A DNA stretch of 64,000 nucleotides from Silurus meridionalis (lineage: Eukaryota > Chordata > Actinopteri > Siluriformes > Siluridae): assembly GCF_014805685.1 (NCBI RefSeq), contig NC_060891.1, positions 26,616,879 to 26,680,878 of the forward strand. The letters are read 5' to 3'. How positions within the stretch are numbered: position 1 is the first letter of the stretch; each line of letters begins with the position of its first letter. The notes beneath the pieces were generated by a model, which was not told the DNA's origin, ran no database searches, and worked only from the letters and a program-made list of their open reading frames with translations. Shown in pieces: positions 57,706-64,000 of the stretch. Both the position numbers and the translations under genes were made by a program.

Positions 57706-57984
57706 CACTGACAGTCTGACACTGTGACGGTGTGCAGGTGACAGCTCCAGAGCTTTCAGAGGGATGGAGACTCCAATTTTCACTCGGATGATTGACGGCA
57801 CACAAACACGCAGTTAAACAGGAAACGGAATATAAAGAAGTCACTGAGATCAAAACCTTCTTGAAATCCATCTCTTTTTTGCATAAAAAAATAGAAAGAA
57901 ATTATAGAGAATAAAATCAGGGGGGAAAAAAATCCCTGCTTCTGGTTCTCCACGATACAATACACCTGATCATAAGATTAGTAT

Positions 57985-58290
57985 GTGCTTCTTTTTGAAA
58001 ATCCCCTTCCACATTGAGACCCTGTTCTAATAAACTCCACTCTTCTGGGAAGATGTTCCACTAGATTTTGTGGAGATTTGTGAGAGATTCTTTCATCCAC
58101 ACATGAGGTAAGGAGACCTGGAATGCAGTCAGTGTTCACATTCATCCAACAATGTGTCCAGTAGAGCTTTATAGCAGAAGATCTTCCACTCCAAACTCTT
58201 CAACTTTATTGTCATGCTGGAGTTTGAGTAAAGGAGAATGTTCATGGCACAGCATCCAAAATCCTCCTTATACAAATGTGCAAAGAAGCA
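57985..58290 (-). mobile_element. MITE family 1 copy
   Basis: CCACTCTTCTGGGAAGATGT through AGAAGATCTTCCACTCCAAA. The internal part is shortened. Confidence 0.62.
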
Positions 58291-58950
58291 CATGTGGCAG
58301 GAAAAGTCTGATGAAGCCTGGGGGTGACTGTGGTGAAGGAAAAACTCTCTTAGATGTTATGAGGAAGAAACGTTGAGAGGAACCAGACTCAAAAGGGGAA
58401 CCTCATCCTCATCTGGGTGACATCAAGAGTGTGATTATAGTCTTTAAACAATCCAGAACACTGGAGAGTGAGAACTAACATGAGCACTGGTTCTCTCATA
58501 TGTTCTCTCATACAGTCAGTTCACGTTGTGGAACTAATAAAATAGCTCAACATCTGAGATCATCATAGATCCAACACCAGCTTCTCTATGCCAGAGCCTT
58601 TAAACACTCAAAGAGGTCCAGAATCCAAACTCCACATGAGGTGGGATCCAAATGGCGCTGGTACGTCTCTAGATGGTTCGAGATGTTTGCAGGCATCTAC
58701 TTCTTTAAAGGTCCATAATCTTCATGAGGTGGGACGTAACTGGAGCTGGATCAACCTCAGGATGCCTTCGCTAATACGCATAGCAAAACATCTCAGTGTG
58801 ATTATCCACCAATCAGATTGGTGATCAGAACTAATAGTTGTGAGAATGTTCTGAGATCAGCAGGACTGCAGTAAGTCAATTGGACAGACAGCAGCTGACT
58901 GACTGCTGTGTGAACATGTGATTCTCACCTGCTTGTTGATGTTGTTTCAG

Positions 58951-58998
58951 GTCTGAAGCGGTGGCTGATGAGGCTGAAGAGCAGAGAGATTTATTCAG
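58951..58998 (+). CDS. candidate dlgap2 cassette exon, 48 nt
   Basis: A TTGTTTCAG acceptor and a CAG/GTACCT donor bracket 48 nt with no stop in the frame set by the upstream exon (phase 1 in, phase 1 out). That frame gives GLKRWLMRLKSREIYS. The length is a multiple of three, so inclusion would add 16 residues without a frame change. I do not recognise the peptide in DLGAP proteins. Another frame (SEAVADEAEEQRDL) is also open but does not fit the upstream phase. A 1-kb pyrimidine array starts right after the donor. Confidence 0.3.
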
Positions 58999-60060
58999 GT
59001 ACCTACTCACACTTTCCCTACTCTATCCCTTTTTTCCTTCTCCACCTTTCCCTCTTCCACTACTTTTCCCGCTCCACCTTTCCCCTTCTCCCCTACTTTT
59101 CCCGCTCCACCCTTCCCCTTCTCCACCCTCCTTTTCTGCTCCACCCTTCCTTTACCCACCCTCCTTTTCTGCTCCACCTTTCCCCCTCTTTACCCTCCTT
59201 TTCTGCTTCAATCTTCCCTTCTCCACCCTCCTTTTCTGCTCCACCTTCCTCTTCTCCACCTCCTTTTCTGCTTCACCCTTCCTCTTCACCCTCCTTTTCT
59301 GCTCCACCTTCCCCTCTTCACCCTCCTTTTCTGCTCCACCCTTCCCCTTCACCACCCTCCTTTTCTGCTCCACCCTTCTCCTTCACCATCCTCCTTTTCT
59401 GCTCAACCCTTCCCCTCTCCACCATCCTTTTCTGCTCCACCCTTCCCTTCTCCATCCTCCTTTTCTGCTCCACCTTTCCCCTCTTCACCCTCCTTTTCTG
59501 CTCCACCCTTCCCTTCTCCACCCTCCTTTTCTGCTCCACCTTTTCCCTCTTTGCCCTCCTTCTCTGCTCCACCCTTCTCCTTCACCACCCTCCTTTTCTG
59601 CCCCACCCTTCCCTTCTCCACCCTCCTTTTCTGCTCAACCCTCCCATTATCCACCCCTATTTTCTGCTTTAATATTCTTTTCCTTCTCCATCTTTCTTTC
59701 CTGCTCCACCGTCCCCTTCTCCACCCTCCTTTTCTGCTCCACCCTTCCCTTCTCCACCCTCCTTTTCTGCTCCTACCTTCCCTTTTCTACCCTTCTTTTC
59801 TGCTCCTCCTTGCCCTTCTCCACCCATATTTCCTGCTCTACCCTTCCTCTTGTCCACCCTTTTTCTTGCTCCACCTTTCCATTTTTCATTATTTTTCCTG
59901 ATTTATTTTTTGCCTTCTTCACCCCTGTTTCCTGCTTTACCCGCGTTCTGCACCCTTCTTTCTTGCACCACCCTCCTTTCCTTCTCAACCATTCCATTTC
60001 TCCACCCTCTTTTCTTCTCCACCCTTCTTTCTTTTTCCACCCTTCCCTTTTCTTCTTTTA
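58999..60060. repeat. pyrimidine-rich minisatellite, about 1 kb
   Basis: Nearly purine-free plus strand built of irregular units of about 31-33 bp with CTCCACCCTCCTTTTCTGCT. Open frames of up to 404 codons across it are products of the missing stop-codon purines, not genes. A weaker related stretch is at 60885-60985. Confidence 0.92.
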
Positions 60061-60179
60061 CTTTTATTGTGACGTATTTGGCTTTTTTAAACTTTTCCTT
60101 TCTTTGTTTTTTTTCTTACTATATTTATTAACATTTTATAACTTATATATTTTTTTTTTATTGTTATTCAGTTGAACTG

Positions 60180-61460
60180 TGAAGCAACACTGTCTTTTTC
60201 TTGCTGAAAGACAGAAATTTGTGTCTCAGCTGTTTCACAATATCGGTGAGAAGTGAAATCTGCTCCAGCTGTGCAGTCCCGAGGTTTCTTCGTTAATACA
60301 CGTTTGCCTAATGCATGGAGAAATCCACACACGTGCACGTCTTTATCTCCTTTTCATGCTGAAACGGTTCCCCCTGTGCCGCTGAGCGTAATTAAAGGAA
60401 GAACATGGCTGTCTGTATAATGGTTCTCACCTCAGGTAACCGCGGACCCTTGACATGAGTCGGAGGGTTTGAAACGCTGGGAAATTGGAAGCTTGTCGTT
60501 CTGCACATGGAGCTAGTCAGAGGTGTAATTGCTTTCCAGAGAGGTTATGAATAATTCTTGATGGACACGTAGTTAAGCGTGACTTCAGGAACGGACTACT
60601 TTGTTTCATAATATTTGTTCCTGATGTGGTTTTCTTACCTGCTGATGTAGCACCTCTAATAACATGAGAATTAGCATAATTCGCAAATGCTACGTATCAT
60701 ACAGAGTCCAGTGCTTTCATTTTGCTGACTAATTCATCCATTCAGCGTGAGTTAGATGGACGGGAAGAAGAAATAAAGCCCCGCTGCATCGCTCTGTAAA
60801 GGTATAGATAAAGCAAGGGATGAATCGCTTCACACCACTACTGAGCTTTCTAATGGAGGAAGACTAAATTAAATAAATTCCTTCCTTCCGTTTTTCCTTC
60901 CTTTACCCTGATTCATTTTCTTTTCCTGCTTCATCCTTATCTTGCTTCATCCCTTTTTCCTGCTCCACCCTCACTCTGCTTCTGTGCCTGATACAGAGCC
61001 GATGTTTCCTTCTTTAGCGGTGAACTCCTATTTCATGATTTCTTGCTGCACAGATGTCTGCCTGGTATCTGAATAACTTGATTATGGGTTTCTCCACTGT
61101 GTAATAAAAAGCCTGTGTGATAACGCAGCTTAAGATTAAGAGTGAAGAATTGGTGGATTTGCAGAAGTGCAAATAGGATGGTTCAGTAGAGCGTATGGAG
61201 GAGTGAAGGCACATCACGGTCAAGACGTCCGACTTCATCAACAAGAACTACTTATATTCCCTTAGTAACAATACAATATTTCAACTTTTGTCTAGTCTTA
61301 CATACGGAATCTATATGCACATCTACATTTTGTAGTACAGCAGTGTAGGGCATGGGTCTTCAATGCCCTAGGGGTCTGCGGCGGTACTGCAGCGGGTCCG
61401 CTAATTAATGTTGAACAGTTAAAACATCAAAGATAAAATATTTTTGTTTTATTAAACACT
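60180..61460. other. dlgap2 intronic or intergenic sequence, no exon recognised
   Basis: Apart from the small pyrimidine stretch at 60885-60985, no repeat or exon that I can support. A hAT-like end may lie near 61350-61420 (GGGTCTTCAATGCCCTAGGG). Confidence 0.45.
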
Positions 61461-61462
61461 AT

Positions 61463-61705
61463 GTGTGTGGATGAGAGGGAGGGCAGTGAAGTGGTGCGGT
61501 TGCAGGGAGAAGAGTGATAGCAGGAGTGATTTGTGATAGAAGAGTATCTGTGAGAGTGAAAGGGAAAGTTTATAGGACTGTGGTGAGACCTGAGATGTTG
61601 TATGGTTTAGAGACAGTGGCATTGAGTAAAAGACAGGAGGTGGAGCTGGAGGTAGCAGAGCTGAAGATGTTGAGCTTTTCGTTGGGAGTGACGATGATGG
61701 ACGGG
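61463..61705 (+). mobile_element. LINE family L, internal fragment
   Basis: Encodes VYRTVVRPEMLYGLETVALS and KRQEVELEVAELKMLSFSLG, the part just upstream of the 21640 fragment in the same protein. It lies between two pieces of another repeat. Confidence 0.72.
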
Positions 61706-62696
61706 TTTGTAAAGGGGGTTCTATTAAAGTTCTATTAAACTTAAAGCTGATGTTCATGTAAAGGTATAATTGTTTATCTGATAGTCAAAGGAAAATGTAT
61801 AACACTGCAAACCTTAAAATGAAAGACAACTGTGAACAACTTCAAAAATTGTGATTTTAATTGCAAATTATATGTTTGTTATGATGCATAACCTTGTAGA
61901 CCCCTGGGTTCCTGAGATACTAAAATATATGAAAGAATCACTGTTATTTTTCTTTATCATAATGAGGCTGAATTCACTGCTTTGTTCTTTCTTTCTATTC
62001 CGTTAAATTGCGCTGTATCTGGATTGTTTCTTCATGGTCCTGGTCTTTATGTTCTGCCCCTGGATGGTAAATATGGATGTGACTTTTACACTGAATAGAC
62101 AGAAAATGCTATGCACCTGCATGATTACACACGTCTGCTAATGCTCCCGTGCAGAAAAACACCATCTAAATCCAAAAGGGTGCATGTAATAGTAACTGAG
62201 GGGATGGATGAGAAAAACAATATTTCTACAAGTATGATTTTATATATTATGCCGCAGTTTAAATCGGTAAAAAAAAAAAAAGGCGCTCGATAAATCCCAT
62301 CTAAATACACGTAAAAACACCAGAGCGATCCGAGAAACCGAAATAGAGGATCCATTGCTAATAAGCAGGCACTCGGGTGACGTAAAAGCCGAAAAAGCAG
62401 CAACAGTAAAGTAGGCGAACAATAGAAACGGCTCAAATAAAATGCCTACAAAAATATCTGAAATGAAATTCATTACAGCGGGAAAATTACGTTTAAATGA
62501 AACTTGGCCGACTGAGACAGAGGCGAGCAATAAAACTCACACGCTGAGACACTAACGCTTATGAAGCTCATAACTGAAAGGAAAAATATATAGGTATTTC
62601 TGAGTGCTGAGTACTGGCATGATTTCGGGGCGTATCTTGGATGAATGAATGGGCGTAGTCCTGTAGTGTTATGCAGAGGAATTAGCATGAATAAAT

Positions 62697-62900
62697 TCAG
62701 TTTTTAGTACTTTTAACAATACACATCGTCTCAAAGCAGATTTACGGAGAGTGTATAACTGTAATTTTATCCTTAATGAGCGACCCAGTAGCGTCTGTGG
62801 CGAGGAAAAACCCCCTGAGACCCCATGAGGAAGAAACCTTGAGAGGAACCAGACTCAGAAGGCAAACGCATCCTCATCCTCAACACCGAATGTCTATTCA
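62697..62900 (+). repeat. interspersed repeat family 2, best copy
   Basis: AGTACTTTTAACAATACACA, TTATCCTTAATGAGCGACCC, AACCCCCTGAGACCCCATGA and CCTTGAGAGGAACCAGACTC in order. No coding content; class unknown. Confidence 0.62.
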
Positions 62901-62988
62901 TTACCCTTTAGGTGCTTTAATGCTAACCTGTTCATGCAACCTGTGGTCCTGAGTCCTTTGATAACAGTTAAAGGCTTTACTACACTAA

Positions 62989-63214
62989 AACTTTCTTTCA
63001 GCTTCTCCCATTAGGGGGCGCCACAGCAGACCACCCGCATGTTTTGATTTGGTTTTTATGCTGGATGTCCTTCCTAACGCAACCCTCCCCATTTATCCGG
63101 GCTTGGGACCGGCACTAAGGCTTGTGCAACCCTAATGGCTGGGGTTGGTTCCCTGACCGGGGATCGAACCCGGGCCACAGCGATGAGAGCGCCGCATCCT
63201 AACCACTAGACCAC
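62989..63214 (-). mobile_element. tRNA-Glu-derived SINE with LINE-like tail
   Basis: Flanked by perfect 10-bp target duplications ACTACACTAA at 62979-62988 and 63215-63224. Read on the minus strand, the head (TGGTCTAGTGGTTAGGATGC, CTCTCATCGC, GGTTCGATCCCCGG) closely follows tRNA-Glu(CTC). A box is at 63198-63209 and B box at 63159-63170. A body of about 130 bp follows, and then a 3' tail CTGTGGCGCCCCCTAATGGG that is the same as the 3' end of LINE family L. The clean duplications indicate a recent insertion. Confidence 0.92.
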
Positions 63215-63224
63215 ACTACACTAA

Positions 63225-64000
63225 TCGCTTCTCGCTTGCAATCTGATTCGAAAGAGTGTAGAAATAAAGTAAACAGAGCTAGGCTCCTATCTTTTTGATA
63301 CCACCTCATATGGTCTGTTTTGTGAATCTGTGTACAAGGTTCCAGGTTCCAGGTTCTTGTTGTTGGCTGACAGGAAGGGAACCGTTTGTGGTTTTCTCTT
63401 GTAGCTCATTCGCAAGTTTCTGTTTTTTCTGAGATGATTGTCTTCTCATCGTGGTTGTAAAGAGTGAGTGAACCTGTCTGGTCATTCTGTAGCGTGTGAA
63501 ATCTTCAAACTGACACCAATAAGCGTGCGATAGTCCAAACCATTGAAAATGATTGACAGAACATTATCTGAAGCTGCGACCGCATGATTCCATTCACTCC
63601 CACACTTTTCCCCTCGAACTTCAAACCCCAAGCCATTTTTTCTCTACTCATTTGTACCCTGTTACAGAACCATGGTGCAGCACTGAGCTGTTCATCTGCC
63701 ACCAGTATCCCACCTCAACCTGAGCGCTGATAATCGGATCAGTTGTTCCTGCAGCTCGGATCTTGTTCTTTGTTCCCTTTTTTTTGTTGTTGTGACAGGA
63801 CAGGCATTTCTCCAAACGCAGCTTTATAAATATGCATGTGTAATTGTTATGCATTACGCCAGCGCGAGGCTGCAGGATGTTTTGCCCTTGGTGGAGGACG
63901 GAGGAGAGTCAGAGAGGTAGAGAAAGAGACAGATGAAGACTTATGAGTGTATAATCATTTAAATAAAGTAAGTGAGATGAATTATATTTCGCTAGACACC
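63225..64000. other. dlgap2 intron or flank, nothing recognised
   Basis: A short mariner-like end motif (TTTTTGATACCACCTCATAT) is at 63292. Otherwise no exon, RNA gene or repeat end supported. Confidence 0.45.

Noticed and set aside
58961..60175. 404-codon open frame rich in S, P, F and L
   Set aside because: A pyrimidine-only repeat cannot encode stop codons on that strand. Parallel frames are also long. It is treated as a repeat.
63148..63214. functional tRNA-Glu gene
   Set aside because: The acceptor stem is not complete at the 5' side, and the sequence continues into a SINE body with LINE tail and target duplications.

Overview
The window reads as nuclear DNA of a teleost fish. Bases for this are AT-rich, intron-rich sequence, very long CA/GT, TA, GA and GATA microsatellites, and many fish-type Tc1/mariner, Tigger, hAT, Gypsy, LINE and SINE copies. 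No bacterial operon structure is present. The species cannot be fixed from the sequence; a catfish-like ostariophysan is a guess from repeat style only.

Host genes. One gene can be rebuilt from start to stop: erich1 (glutamate-rich protein 1) on the minus strand, six coding exons between 46069 and 33802. The exons sum to 945 nt (314 residues plus stop), every intron is phase 1 with GT-AG ends, and the segments match human ERICH1 in order. On the plus strand to its right is an exon of dlgap2 (57570-57624), encoding a segment close to the N-terminus of human DLGAP2. In human 8p23.3 ERICH1 and DLGAP2 are also adjacent and divergent, so the two calls support each other. A CpG-rich interval (about 45930-46800) lies between them and holds a weak candidate for a dlgap2 first exon. 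A symmetric 48-nt candidate cassette exon lies at 58951-58998.

Layout. 1-1010: minisatellite. 1011-9237: repeat-rich intergenic DNA with a Tigger element, two Tc1 remnants, a MITE with inverted ends and decayed hAT and LINE pieces. 9238-20983: a 5.2-kb unit tandemly duplicated (two full copies, one partial). Each full copy carries a minus-strand Gypsy-like LTR element that keeps its 5' LTR and the start of gag but has no visible pol; its interior is mostly short tandem repeats. 20984-33358: intergenic, with a nearly full-length DD37E Tc1-type transposon (24295-25848) nested in an older MITE, plus LINE fragments. 33359-46069: erich1, its introns full of repeats, including a 33-bp minisatellite and a GATA tract that abuts an exon. 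46070-57569: shared promoter region, then repeats. 57570-64000: dlgap2 intronic sequence with a second GTGTGGCC-type array just before it, a 1-kb pyrimidine array and a tRNA-Glu-derived SINE with perfect 10-bp target duplications.

There is no bacterial-style system here. The most notable signals are the erich1/dlgap2 head-to-head pair, the microsatellite acting as part of a splice acceptor, the tandemly duplicated gag-plus-repeat LTR element, the related minisatellites at three loci, and the SINE and LINE that share a 3' tail.
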